A stretch of 64,000 nt of DNA from Rhabdothermincola salaria (GTDB taxonomy: Bacteria > Actinomycetota > Acidimicrobiia > Acidimicrobiales > Acidimicrobilacustridaceae). Below the pieces are notes generated by a model that searched no databases, was not told the DNA's origin, and worked only from the letters and a program-made list of their open reading frames with translations. Positions within the stretch are counted from its first letter, which is position 1. Every line of letters starts with the position of its first letter. This document shows, one piece after another, positions 44,605-52,600 of the stretch. The stretch covers positions 682,001 to 746,000 of the forward strand of contig NZ_JAJQXW010000002.1 in assembly GCF_021246445.1 (NCBI RefSeq), read 5' to 3'. The position numbers and the translations under genes are program-made.

Positions 44605-44635
44605 GAACCGGCCGGCCGAGGTGGGCCGCCGGTTC
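44605..44635. terminator. Strong bidirectional hairpin between SDR and Crp/Fnr genes
   Basis: Arm 44605-44617 (GAACCGGCCGGCC) pairs with arm 44624-44635 (GGCCGCCGGTTC) over 12 bp with a single bulged C, around the 6-nt loop GAGGTG. It is the most stable hairpin noticed at a convergent junction. No T-run. Confidence 0.6.
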
Positions 44636-44640
44636 TGGCG

Positions 44641-45300
44641 TCAGCGCGCCCGGCGGGTGAGCTGCTCGCGGTTGGTGATGCGGTAGCGGCGCTCGGCCTG
44701 GTCGATCCACCCCAGGCGCACGAAGCTGGCGATGGCCTTGTTCACCCGCTCGCGGGAGGCGCCCACCATGCCGGCGAGCTCTTCCTGGGTGATCGGCAGC
44801 GAGAACTCGTCGGCCTCACCGGCCAGCTCGAGCAGGCGCTTGGCCGTGCGCCCGGTGACATCGAGGAACACCGAGTCGGCCAACTGGTTGTCGGTGTTGC
44901 GCAGACGGCCGGCCAGCAGCTCCACCACGTTCCACAGCAGCTCGGGGCGCTTTTCGTAGATGGAGCGCAGCGGCTCGTAGGGGATGGCGGTGACCGCGGA
45001 GGGCTCGAGGGCCCGAGCCTCGGCCGAGCGGAGCATGCGGTCGAACAGCGGCATCTCGCCGAAGAGGTCGCCCCTCTCCATGAGCGCCACCACGGACTCG
45101 CGCCCGTCGTCGGACTTGTTGGCGATGGCGATGCGGCCGGACTCGACGACGAAGAGCTCGGTGGCCTCGTGGTTCTCGGTGAAGATCACGTCGCCCCGGT
45201 TGAGGGCGCGGGTCTGCGCCGCCGCCACCAGGTCGTCGAGGGCGGCGCCCTCGAAACCCTTGAAGAACTCCACATCGCTCAACAGCCGAGGTTCCACCAC
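44641..45300 (-). CDS. Crp/Fnr-family transcriptional regulator
   Basis: A 219-residue regulator. The N-terminal cyclic-nucleotide-binding beta-roll includes LFVVESGRIAIANKSDDGRESVVALMERGDLFGEMPLFDRMLRSAEARAL in sequence order; the phosphate-binding-cassette segment GEMPLFDRMLRSAEA is close to cAMP receptors. The C-terminal winged helix has LPITQEELAGMVGASRERVNKAI with a Crp-like recognition helix. It begins with GTG. It is divergent from carD. By resemblance it could be the GlxR/Crp global regulator, but the target is not seen. Confidence 0.9.
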   Translation of the reverse strand: MVEPRLLSDVEFFKGFEGAALDDLVAAAQTRALNRGDVIFTENHEATELFVVESGRIAIANKSDDGRESVVALMERGDLFGEMPLFDRMLRSAEARALEPSAVTAIPYEPLRSIYEKRPELLWNVVELLAGRLRNTDNQLADSVFLDVTGRTAKRLLELAGEADEFSLPITQEELAGMVGASRERVNKAIASFVRLGWIDQAERRYRITNREQLTRRAR

Positions 45301-45432
45301 GAGCGGCGATCCTACCCGGACGCTCGGTGGCGTGCGCGGCGACCGTCCCGGCCACCGGACCTCGCCCGTAGGGGCCGCGACGGCGAACTAGCCTCGACGA
45401 GCCAGGACCCGGGACGATGCGCAGGGAGCAGC

Positions 45433-45912
45433 ATGCCGTTCGACGTCGGTGACAAGGTCGTCTACCCGCACCACGGTGCGGCGGTGATCGAGCGCAAGGA
45501 GTCCAAGGAGGCGTTCGGCGAGCAGCGGGAGTACTTCGTGCTGCGCCTCGCCTACGGCGAGCTGACCCTGATGGTCCCGGTCGACAACACCGACGAGGTC
45601 GGCCTGCGCGAGGTCATCACCGCGGAGGAGGTCGAGGAGGTCTACGACGTCCTGCGCAAGAAGGACGCGCGCATGCCCACCAACTGGTCGCGACGCTTCA
45701 AGAACCACGTCGAGAAGCTCAAGTCCGGCGACGTGTACCAGGTGGCCGAAGTGGTGCGGAACCTCACCCTGCGCGACAACGACAAGGGGCTCTCCGCCGG
45801 CGAGAAGCGCATGTTGGCCAAGGCCCGCCAGATCCTCGTGTCGGAGCTCACCTTCGCGCTCGAGCTCACCGAAGAAGAGGCCGAGGCCCAGCTCGACGGA
45901 GTCCTCACCTGA
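45433..45912 (+). CDS. carD: CarD-family transcriptional regulator
   Basis: Binds the RNA polymerase beta subunit and stabilises open complexes at rRNA and other promoters. In 159 residues: the N-terminal Tudor-like RNAP-interaction domain (FDVGDKVVYPHHGAAVIERKE at the start) and a C-terminal helical DNA-contacting domain (PTNWSRRFKNHVEKLKSGDVYQVAEVVRNL). Start ATG at 45433 with AGGGA upstream; TAGCCT at 45390-45395 could be the -10. It overlaps a putative CTG start of ispD; the carD-ispD-ispF row is standard in actinobacteria. Confidence 0.95.
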   Translation: MPFDVGDKVVYPHHGAAVIERKESKEAFGEQREYFVLRLAYGELTLMVPVDNTDEVGLREVITAEEVEEVYDVLRKKDARMPTNWSRRFKNHVEKLKSGDVYQVAEVVRNLTLRDNDKGLSAGEKRMLAKARQILVSELTFALELTEEEAEAQLDGVLT

Positions 45913-46676
45913 CCGCCTCCCCGACCGGCGCCGCCGGAGACAGCTCGGCTGCGTCCGACGAGGGCCCGCTCGACGGGCCGGTCTGGGCCATCGTGCTCGG
46001 GGCGGGCCAGGGCCGTCGCTTCGGGGGCACGGTGCCCAAGCAGTACGAGCGCCTGGGACGCGAACGGGTCATCGACCGCTCGCTGTCCACCGCCCGGGCG
46101 GTGGCCGACCACGTGGTGGTGGTGCTGGCCCGTGGCGACGACGACGAGGGCGTGGCGCTGGTGGACGCCGGCGTCGCCGACGTCGCCGTCCCCGGCGGCG
46201 CCGAGCGAGCCGACTCCGTGCGCGCCGGCCTGTCCGTGGTGGACGCCGACGCGGCCGTCGTGGTGGTCCACGACGCCGCCCGGCCGCTGGCGTCCCCGGC
46301 GCTGTACCGCTCGGTCGTCGACGCGGTGCGCTCCGGCGCCGACGCCGCCATCCCCGCCGTCGCCGTCACCGACACCATCAAGCGGGTCCATCCGGCGCCG
46401 GTCGAGATGGGCGCGGCCGTCGAAGGTCTCGACGTGGTGGCCGAGACGCTCGATCGCGACGAGTTGGTGGCGGTGCAGACGCCGCAGGCGTTCCGGGCGG
46501 CGATCCTGCGACGGGCCCACGCCGATGCGGGCGCCGCCACCGACGACGCCGGCCTCGTGGAGGCGGCCGGAGGATCGGTGGTGGTGGTGCCGGGTGAGGG
46601 CACGAACCTGAAGATCACCGGTCGCCACGACCTGGTCGTGGCGGCGGCGCTGCTCGACCTGCTCGGCGAAACGTAG
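45909..46676 (+). CDS. ispD: 2-C-methyl-D-erythritol 4-phosphate cytidylyltransferase
   Basis: Makes CDP-ME in the MEP isoprenoid pathway. Conserved are WAIVLGAGQGRRFGG (nucleotide loop), VPKQYERLG, PGGAERADSVRAGL, VHDAARPL, AVAVTDTIKRV and VQTPQAFRA. The only ATG/GTG available is the GTG at 45993, which lies inside the first strand WAIVLGAG and would delete its beginning. No ATG, GTG or TTG lies between the carD stop and it. I therefore place the start at the CTG at 45909, overlapping the carD stop as CTGA just as ATGA and GTGA do elsewhere. If the GTG is used, the CDS is 45993-46676. Confidence 0.85.
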   Translation: MTASPTGAAGDSSAASDEGPLDGPVWAIVLGAGQGRRFGGTVPKQYERLGRERVIDRSLSTARAVADHVVVVLARGDDDEGVALVDAGVADVAVPGGAERADSVRAGLSVVDADAAVVVVHDAARPLASPALYRSVVDAVRSGADAAIPAVAVTDTIKRVHPAPVEMGAAVEGLDVVAETLDRDELVAVQTPQAFRAAILRRAHADAGAATDDAGLVEAAGGSVVVVPGEGTNLKITGRHDLVVAAALLDLLGET

Positions 46677-46685
46677 CCTGAGGTC

Positions 46686-47174
46686 ATGACCGTTCGCGTC
46701 GGGCAGGGCTTCGACATCCATGCCTTCTCCGACGATCCCGGGCGGCCGTTGGTGCTCGGTGGCGTGCACTTCGAGGGCGAGCGAGGCCTCACCGGCCACA
46801 GCGACGCCGATGCGGTCGCCCACGCCTGCGCCGACGCCCTGCTCGGCGCCGCCGGCCTGGGGGACATCGGTCAGCACTTCCCCGACACCGACCCGCAGTG
46901 GGCCGGGGCCGACAGCGTCGGGTTGTTGGCCGAGGTGGCCGCTCGGGTGCGCGCCGCCGGGTGGGAACCGGGCAACGTCGACTGTGCCGTGATCTGTGAG
47001 CGCCCGAAGCTGGCGCCGAGGAGGGACGAGATGCAACGCACGCTCACCGAGGCGGTCGGCGCCCCCGTCACCGTCAAGGGCAACCGGGCCGAGGGCCTCG
47101 GCGCCATCGGGCGCGTCGAGGGCCTGGCGTGCGTCGCCGTCGCCGTCGTCACCGCGTCGGGGTCGGGATCGTGA
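46686..47174 (+). CDS. ispF: 2-C-methyl-D-erythritol 2,4-cyclodiphosphate synthase
   Basis: Cyclises CDP-ME 2-phosphate in the MEP pathway. Zinc ligands Asp10 and His12 are in VGQGFDIHAF and the third His is in LTGHSDADAVAHACADALLGA. DIGQHFPDTDPQW and the C-terminal EGLGAIGRVEGLACVAVAVV are family segments; KGNRAEGLG replaces the more usual KATTTEGLG. It has 162 residues. TAGCCT at 46674-46679, sharing the ispD stop, is 7 nt before the ATG and may be an internal promoter. Its stop overlaps the rlmB-like gene. Confidence 0.95.
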   Translation: MTVRVGQGFDIHAFSDDPGRPLVLGGVHFEGERGLTGHSDADAVAHACADALLGAAGLGDIGQHFPDTDPQWAGADSVGLLAEVAARVRAAGWEPGNVDCAVICERPKLAPRRDEMQRTLTEAVGAPVTVKGNRAEGLGAIGRVEGLACVAVAVVTASGSGS

Positions 47175-48214
47175 CCCCGCCTCGCGGCTCGGGCAAGGGC
47201 AAGGGCGGTGCCGGCAAGGGCGGACGAGGCGGTCCTCCCGGTCGCGGCGCTCCGGCCGGGCGGGGCGCCAAGGGCGCGGGACCGGCCAAGAAGGCGGCCA
47301 AGCCCCTGTCGCCGGCGGCCAAGAAGGCGGTGGAGGCCAAGCGGACCAAGCACGCGGCGGCGTCGGTGCGCAAGGCCGACCGCCCCGGAGGCGGCCCCCG
47401 GCGGGTGGCGTCGGGCCCGCGCGAGCCGGGCCGCCGGGGACCGAAGAACGACGGGATCGGCGGCGACCAGGTCGAGGGCCGTCAGGCCGTGCGGGAGCTG
47501 CTCCTGGCCGGCTCCCGACGCATCCGCGAGATCTACGTCGCCGAGGACCAGGACGACAACGAGGTCCTGGGCGACATCGTGGAGCTGGCCCTCGACCTCA
47601 AGGTGCCGGTGCGCGAGGTCACTCGCACTCGTCTCTTCGCCGAGGCCCGCACCGACGCCCCCCAGGGGGTGGTGGCCAAGGCCCAGGCGCTGAAGGAGTG
47701 GGACGTCGACGACCTGGCCCGCCGGCCGAGCCCGTCAGGGGCTCCGCCGTTCCTGCTGGCCGTCGACGGCGTGACCGATCCGGGGAACCTCGGGGCGCTG
47801 CTGCGCTCGGCGGAGTGCGCCGGGGTGACCGGCGTCGTCCTGCCCCGGCACCGGGCCGTGCACGTCACCCCCACCGTCACCAAGGCCGCCGCCGGAGCCG
47901 TCGAACACCTCCCCATGGCGCTGGTGGGCGGCCTCCCCAACGCCCTGCGCGGGCTGCGCGACGCCGGGGTGTGGGTCATCGGCCTCGATGCCGGCGGCGA
48001 CACCGACCTGTTCGACCTCGAGGTCGCCGACCAGGCCGTCTGCCTGGTGCTCGGCGCCGAGGGCAAGGGCCTCTCCCGGCTGGTGCGCGAACGGTGCGAC
48101 GCGGTGGCCGGCATCCCGCTGTTGGGCCAGCTGGCATCGCTCAACGTGGCCGCGGCCGGCGCCCTGGCCTGCTACGAGGTCACCCGCCGGCGGCTGGCAT
48201 CGCCCCGCCCGTGA
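47171..48214 (+). CDS. rlmB: RlmB-like 23S rRNA 2'-O-methyltransferase (SpoU family)
   Basis: A 347-residue SPOUT methyltransferase, probably modifying G2251 of 23S rRNA. The first 100 residues are a basic, Gly/Pro/Lys-rich disordered extension. The substrate-binding domain begins QVEGRQAVRELLLAG. The trefoil-knot SAM site is built from DPGNLGALLRSAECAGVTGVV, LVLGAEGKGLSRLVRERC and IPLLGQLASLNVAAAGALACYEV. The GTG start overlaps the ispF stop. cysS, usual between ispF and rlmB in actinobacteria, is not present here. Confidence 0.9.
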   Translation: MTPPRGSGKGKGGAGKGGRGGPPGRGAPAGRGAKGAGPAKKAAKPLSPAAKKAVEAKRTKHAAASVRKADRPGGGPRRVASGPREPGRRGPKNDGIGGDQVEGRQAVRELLLAGSRRIREIYVAEDQDDNEVLGDIVELALDLKVPVREVTRTRLFAEARTDAPQGVVAKAQALKEWDVDDLARRPSPSGAPPFLLAVDGVTDPGNLGALLRSAECAGVTGVVLPRHRAVHVTPTVTKAAAGAVEHLPMALVGGLPNALRGLRDAGVWVIGLDAGGDTDLFDLEVADQAVCLVLGAEGKGLSRLVRERCDAVAGIPLLGQLASLNVAAAGALACYEVTRRRLASPRP

Positions 48215-48807
48215 CCGGGCGCCGCTCAGCACGGTCGGCGGCGGCGCTGGGGGTGCTGGCCCTGGTGGTCGTCGGGTGCAGCGACAGCGGGAGCGACGAG
48301 GACGGTCCCGCACTTCCCGCCACGGCGACGACCCTGGTGCCCTCGAGCACCGGTGATCGCTGCGACGACCCCACCGACGATCTCGACGCTCCCGGGGTGC
48401 CCGACGACGTGCGGGCCTCGCTCTCGGGCATCGACCTGGTGGGCGCATCGGCCGTCGTGGAGGGCGACGAGCTCCTCGTCCGCTTCGACGTCGCTGGTCC
48501 CCTCGCCGAGGTGGCCGACCCCACCTTCGTGGTGGCCCAGGGCGATCCGCTCGAGTCGCTCAGCTTCGAGCTGCGCCTCACCCGCACCGACGGCGACTGG
48601 TCGTCGACGCTGGTCACCTGGCCCTCGGGTCGCGAGCAACGCCAGGAGGCCGGGCTGGAGATCGAGGCCGAGGACACGGCGATCGCCACGTCCCTTCCGC
48701 TCTCGGCCCTGCCGCCGATCGCCTTGTCGCTCCAGTTCGGCGCGGCCGCGGAGCTGCCCGACGGCACGATCGTCATCGACGACTGCAGCAGCCTCGGCGG
48801 TTCCTGA
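48211..48807 (+). CDS. Putative lipoprotein
   Basis: A 198-residue protein with a short Arg-rich N-terminus, a hydrophobic stretch and a lipobox (LALVVVGCSDS), so probably an anchored lipoprotein. The mature part starts with an acidic, Pro/Thr-rich linker, then a beta-rich domain with VEGDELLVRFDVAGPLAEVADPTFVV and FELRLTRTDGDWSSTLVTWP. I recognise no family. The GTG start overlaps the rlmB-like stop by 4 nt, so it is co-transcribed; the operon ends here before the next promoter. Function unknown. Confidence 0.7.
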   Translation: MTGRRSARSAAALGVLALVVVGCSDSGSDEDGPALPATATTLVPSSTGDRCDDPTDDLDAPGVPDDVRASLSGIDLVGASAVVEGDELLVRFDVAGPLAEVADPTFVVAQGDPLESLSFELRLTRTDGDWSSTLVTWPSGREQRQEAGLEIEAEDTAIATSLPLSALPPIALSLQFGAAAELPDGTIVIDDCSSLGGS

Positions 48808-48856
48808 CCCGGCCCGGCCCGTTCATGGACGCGTCACCTCGCTGTCGCTCGGGGTT

Positions 48857-48885
48857 TTGACCGCTCCTGGTGGCCCTCGTAGGGT
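48857..48885 (+). promoter_or_regulatory. Promoter of first ABC binding-protein gene
   Basis: TTGACC (48857-48862) and TAGGGT (48880-48885) are separated by exactly 17 nt, a strong vegetative promoter. The same arrangement, with similar spacer, recurs before the second binding-protein gene, which supports it. The leader is about 100 nt. Confidence 0.75.
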
Positions 48886-48993
48886 CGCCGCCGACGGAAG
48901 TCGTCAGTCCGGGGGGCCGGGTCGGGAGGGGCACAGCGCGTGACCGCTCTGCCGATCGGCCGCCCTCGGGCTCCATCTCTGAGGGGGATCCTT

Positions 48994-50595
48994 GTGAAGC
49001 CGAAGACGTTCGCGCCGCTGGCACTGCTGCTGGCGCTGACCATGGTGGCGGCCGCATGCGGCGGCGACGGCGACGAGAACGGCGGCGGCGAACCCGGCAC
49101 CACCGAGGAGGCCAGCGGCGAGCGCTGCGAGGCCACCGTGCCCGGTACCCAGGTCGACTACGGCGTGTACGCGCCGACGCCGTCGCTCGATCCGCCCTAT
49201 GTGAGCGGTGGCCTGGTGGGGGGCACCCAGCTCCTCAACGTCTACGACGTGCTCTTCACGTTCGACTTCGAGGCCAACACGTTCGAGCCCCGGGTGGCGG
49301 AGTCGCTCGAGCCCAACGACGACTTCACGGTGTGGACGCTCAAGCTGCGTGACGACATCACCTACAGCGACGGCACCGCCCTCGACGCCCAGATGGTGTC
49401 GGACAACATGGACCGCTACCTGCAGGAGGGCGTGCGCAACTCCTCGGGTGGCTTCATGACCACCATCGAGGACAAGACGGTCGTCGATCCCCAGACCCTC
49501 GAGATCACCTTGTCCAAGCCGTGGTCGGAGTTCCAGTTCGTGTTCGCGGACGAGCCCGGCTACGTCGTGAACCTCAACGCCATCGGTGACGACGCCGAGG
49601 CCTTCGGTGTGGAGCCCCCGGATGCCGCCGGCATCGGCCCCTACGTCGTCGAGCGCAACGTGCCCGGCGAGGAGCTGGTCATGACCGCCCGCGAGGACTA
49701 CTGGGACGGCCCGGTGTGCATCGAGACCCTGCGGTTCGTGTTCGTGCCCGGCGCCCAGGCCACCTACGACGCCTTCCAGGCGGGCGACGTGAACGTGGCC
49801 TTCCTGCGTGACGAGCCGGTGATCGCCGAGGCCGTCGATGCCGGCACCGAGAGCTTCTTCATCGAGCCGCAGGCCGGTGGTGCCTTCATCGTCAACCACG
49901 ACGAGGGCCGGCCCGGTGCCGACGTCAAGGTGCGCGAGGCCATCGGCCTGGCCGTCGACATCGACGTCGTCAACGATCGGGCCTTCGACGGTGACATGGC
50001 GGTCTACAAGGCCCTCGTGGCCCCGGACTCGCGGTTCTACTCCGACGCCATCGAGGAGATGGCCACCGACCTCGAGGGTGCCCAGGCGGCGCTCGAAGAG
50101 GCCAAGGCCAACGGCTACGACGGCCAGATCGAGGTGCTGTGCGCCAACGCCCCGCCCGCCCCGGAGACCGCGTTGTCCCTCGAGGCGCTGCTCGAGTCGG
50201 CCGGGTTCGACGTCAACGTCACCACCATCCCGACCTCCGACCAGATCGGTCAGGTCATCCAGGGTGACTACGACATCGCCTGCTGGGGTCTCAACGCCGG
50301 GGCCGAGACCGGGATCACGGCCCTCAACCTCAACCTGCGCTCCGACAGCCCCTCCAACCGGGTGGGCTACGAGAGCGCCGAGATGGACGAGGCCCTCGAC
50401 GCCCTCTTCGCCGCTCCCGACGAGGAGGCCCGCCAGGAGGCCGTGGCCGAGATCAACTCGATCTACAACGAGGACTGGGTGGGCGTGATCTACGGCGCTC
50501 CCCGCGAAGGCATCATCTGGGCCGACGACGTCGAGGGGATCATCCCCACCACGGCTTCGACGTTCCTGTTCGCCAACGCCTACATCAACAGCTAG
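48994..50595 (+). CDS. ABC transporter substrate-binding protein (peptide/nickel type), copy A
   Basis: A 533-residue extracytoplasmic solute-binding lipoprotein of the DppA/OppA family 5. The signal peptide ends in the lipobox MVAAACGG (Cys22), followed by an Asp/Gly/Glu-rich linker. VAESLEPNDDFTVWTLKLRDDITYSDGTALDAQMV is in family order, as are EIPLS-like and GAPREGIIWADDVEG segments near the end. The GTG at 48994 has GAGGGGG spaced 6-7 nt upstream. It is nearly identical to copy B over most of its length. Ligand is unknown; peptides, nickel or opines are possible. Confidence 0.88.
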   Translation: MKPKTFAPLALLLALTMVAAACGGDGDENGGGEPGTTEEASGERCEATVPGTQVDYGVYAPTPSLDPPYVSGGLVGGTQLLNVYDVLFTFDFEANTFEPRVAESLEPNDDFTVWTLKLRDDITYSDGTALDAQMVSDNMDRYLQEGVRNSSGGFMTTIEDKTVVDPQTLEITLSKPWSEFQFVFADEPGYVVNLNAIGDDAEAFGVEPPDAAGIGPYVVERNVPGEELVMTAREDYWDGPVCIETLRFVFVPGAQATYDAFQAGDVNVAFLRDEPVIAEAVDAGTESFFIEPQAGGAFIVNHDEGRPGADVKVREAIGLAVDIDVVNDRAFDGDMAVYKALVAPDSRFYSDAIEEMATDLEGAQAALEEAKANGYDGQIEVLCANAPPAPETALSLEALLESAGFDVNVTTIPTSDQIGQVIQGDYDIACWGLNAGAETGITALNLNLRSDSPSNRVGYESAEMDEALDALFAAPDEEARQEAVAEINSIYNEDWVGVIYGAPREGIIWADDVEGIIPTTASTFLFANAYINS

Positions 50596-50609
50596 CCGCA
50601 GCGAGGATC

Positions 50610-50643
50610 GACCCCGGGGGCAGGCGCGGGCCGCCCCGGGGTC
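50610..50643 (+). terminator. GC hairpin after binding-protein gene A
   Basis: GACCCCGGGG (50610-50619) pairs with CCCCGGGGTC (50634-50643), 10 bp, loop 14 nt, 15 nt after the stop codon. The same hairpin follows gene B. It lacks a T-run and could act as terminator or as 3' stabiliser of the binding-protein message. Confidence 0.6.
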
Positions 50644-50763
50644 GGTTCCCTGGCGTTCGACGACGTCAGCGGAGCCAGATCCAGTAGCCGGGCACCTGGT
50701 GGAACCGGCCCGGCCGCCGCGGTCGGGCGTTCACTCGTCGGCCATCCGCCGGTCGGGTGGTGT

Positions 50764-50792
50764 TTGACCCCCCGCGGAGGCCCTCGTAAGGT
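50764..50792 (+). promoter_or_regulatory. Promoter of second ABC binding-protein gene
   Basis: TTGACC (50764-50769) and TAAGGT (50787-50792) with a 17-nt spacer whose last nine bases (GCCCTCG region) match those before gene A. Conservation between duplicates strengthens the call. Confidence 0.75.
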
Positions 50793-50907
50793 CGCCGCCG
50801 ACGGCGAGAGCCGTCGGGCTCGGGGGCACTGGGCCACCGCGGCGTGCGGAGCACTCGTGCGCGTCGGGTCCACCGACCCTGGTCGTTCACTCTTGAGGGG
50901 GATGCTC

Positions 50908-52518
50908 GTGAAAGCGAAGAGGTTCGCACCGCTGGCCTTGTTGCTGGCGCTGACCATGGTGGCGGCCGCATGCGGCGGCGACGACGACGGCGATGGTGAC
51001 GGTGGTTCGGCCAGCCCGGACACCACCGAGGAGGCCAGCGGCGAGCGCTGCGACGCCACCGTCCCTGGTACCCAGATCGACTACGGCGTGTACGCGCCGA
51101 CCTCGTCGCTCGACCCGCCCTTCGCCAGCGGCTCGCTCGTGGGGGGCACCGAGCTCATCAACATCTACGACGCGCTGATGACGTTCGACTTCGAGACCAA
51201 CACCTTCGAGCCTCGCCTGGCCGAGTCGCTCGAGTCCAACGACGACTTCACGGTGTGGACCCTGAAGCTGCGCGACGACATCACCTACAGCGACGGCACC
51301 GCCCTCGACGCCCAGATGGTGTCGGACAACATGGACCGCTATCTGCAGGAGGGCGTGCGCAACACCTCGGGTGGCTTCATGACCACCATCGAGGACAAGA
51401 CGGTCGTCGATCCCCAGACCCTCGAGGTCACGCTGTCCGAGCCGTGGTCGGAGTTCCAGGTGGTGTTCGCCGACGAGCCCGGGCTGGTCGTGAACCTCAA
51501 CGCCATCGGCGACGACGCCGAGGCCTTCGGTGCCCAGCCCCCCGACGCCGCTGGTGTCGGCCCCTACGTCGTCGAGCGCAACGTGCCCGGTGAGGAGCTG
51601 GTCATGACCGCCCGCGAGGACTACTGGGACGGCCCGGTGTGCATCGAGACCCTGCGGTTCGTGTTCGTGCCCGGCGCCCAGGCCAGCTACGACGCCTTCC
51701 AGGCCGGCGACCTGAACGTCGCCTTCCTGCGCGACGACCCCGTGATCACCGAGGCCATCGACGCCGGCAACGACAACTTCTTCATCGAGCAGCAGGCCGG
51801 CGGTGGGTTCGTGATCAACCACCGCGACGGTCGTCCCGGCGCCGACGTCAAGGTGCGTGAGGCCATCGGCCTGGCCGTCGACATCGACGTCATCAACGAT
51901 CGGGCCTTCAACGGCGACATGGCCGTCTACAAGGCCCTCGTGGCCCCCGACTCCCGCCTCTACTCCGATGCCATCGAGGAGATGGCCACGGACGTCGAGG
52001 GCGCGACGGCGGCCCTCGAGGAGGCCAAGGCCAACGGCTTCGACGGCCAGATCGAGGTGCTGTGCGCCAACGCCCCGCCCGCGCCGGAGACCTCGTTGGC
52101 CCTCGAGGCCCTGCTCGAGTCGGTCGGGTTCGACGTCAACGTGACCAACATCCCGACCGCCGACCAGATCGGTCAGGTCATCCAGGGTGACTACGACGTC
52201 GCCTGCTGGGGCATGAACTCCGGCCCCGAGACCGGGATCACCTCGTTCAACCGCAACCTGCGCGGCGACAGCTCGTCCAACCGTCAGGGCTACGCCAGCA
52301 CCGCCATGGACGACGCCCTCGACGCCCTCTTCGCCGCTCCCGACGAGGAGGCCCGCCAGGAGGCCATGGCCGAGGTCAACTCGATCTACAACGAGGACTG
52401 GGTCGGCGTCATCTACGGCGCTCCCCGCGAGGGCATCATCTGGACCGATGACATCGAGGGCATCATCCCCAGCAACGCCACCACGTTCCTGTTCGGGAAC
52501 GCCTACATCAACAGCTAG
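50908..52518 (+). CDS. ABC transporter substrate-binding protein (peptide/nickel type), copy B
   Basis: A 536-residue lipoprotein, paralogue of copy A. The N-terminus KRFAPLALLLALTMVAAACGG gives Cys22 as lipid anchor. Substitutions against copy A cluster in places such as EASLLVGGTELINIYDALM versus the equivalent of A and NVTNIPTADQIG versus NVTTIPTSDQIG. The start is the GTG at 50908, matching copy A and spaced correctly from GAGGGGG; the ATG at 50902 abuts that site and is unlikely. The permease genes follow after a hairpin. Confidence 0.88.
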   Translation: MKAKRFAPLALLLALTMVAAACGGDDDGDGDGGSASPDTTEEASGERCDATVPGTQIDYGVYAPTSSLDPPFASGSLVGGTELINIYDALMTFDFETNTFEPRLAESLESNDDFTVWTLKLRDDITYSDGTALDAQMVSDNMDRYLQEGVRNTSGGFMTTIEDKTVVDPQTLEVTLSEPWSEFQVVFADEPGLVVNLNAIGDDAEAFGAQPPDAAGVGPYVVERNVPGEELVMTAREDYWDGPVCIETLRFVFVPGAQASYDAFQAGDLNVAFLRDDPVITEAIDAGNDNFFIEQQAGGGFVINHRDGRPGADVKVREAIGLAVDIDVINDRAFNGDMAVYKALVAPDSRLYSDAIEEMATDVEGATAALEEAKANGFDGQIEVLCANAPPAPETSLALEALLESVGFDVNVTNIPTADQIGQVIQGDYDVACWGMNSGPETGITSFNRNLRGDSSSNRQGYASTAMDDALDALFAAPDEEARQEAMAEVNSIYNEDWVGVIYGAPREGIIWTDDIEGIIPSNATTFLFGNAYINS

Positions 52519-52532
52519 CCGCAGCGAGGATC

Positions 52533-52566
52533 GACCCCGGGGGGCAGGCGCGGGCCGCCCGGGGTC
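52533..52566 (+). terminator. GC hairpin between binding-protein gene B and the permeases
   Basis: GACCCCGGG pairs with CCCGGGGTC over 9 bp, a copy of the hairpin after gene A. Because the permease gene begins only 35 nt further on with no clear promoter between, this hairpin may let only part of the transcripts continue. Confidence 0.55.
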
Positions 52567-52600
52567 GGTTCCCTGAGATTCGAAGGAGGGGACCCGAACG

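Larger units (their letters stand above)
48857..50643 (+). repeat. Tandem duplication copy A (promoter, gene, hairpin)
   Basis: The segment from the TTGACC promoter through the binding-protein gene to the GC hairpin is repeated as copy B at 50764-52566. Long stretches inside the coding parts are identical or nearly so, for example around 49360-49480 and 51280-51400. This is a tandem duplication, diverged mainly in the linker and in scattered binding-protein residues. Confidence 0.85.
50596..50907 (+). other. Intergenic region between the two binding-protein genes
   Basis: The 312-nt gap contains the GC hairpin of copy A at 50610-50643, about 120 nt with no recognised element, then the copy B promoter (50764-50792), a stem-loop near the expected transcript start (CCGACGG/CCGTCGG, 50798-50817) and the ribosome binding site GAGGGGG near 50895. 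No open frame with typical codon use is seen in it. Confidence 0.7.
50764..52566 (+). repeat. Tandem duplication copy B (promoter, gene, hairpin)
   Basis: Second unit of the duplication described for copy A; it carries a longer Asp-rich linker after the lipobox and substitutions scattered through the ligand-binding lobes, so the two proteins may differ in ligand preference. Confidence 0.85.
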
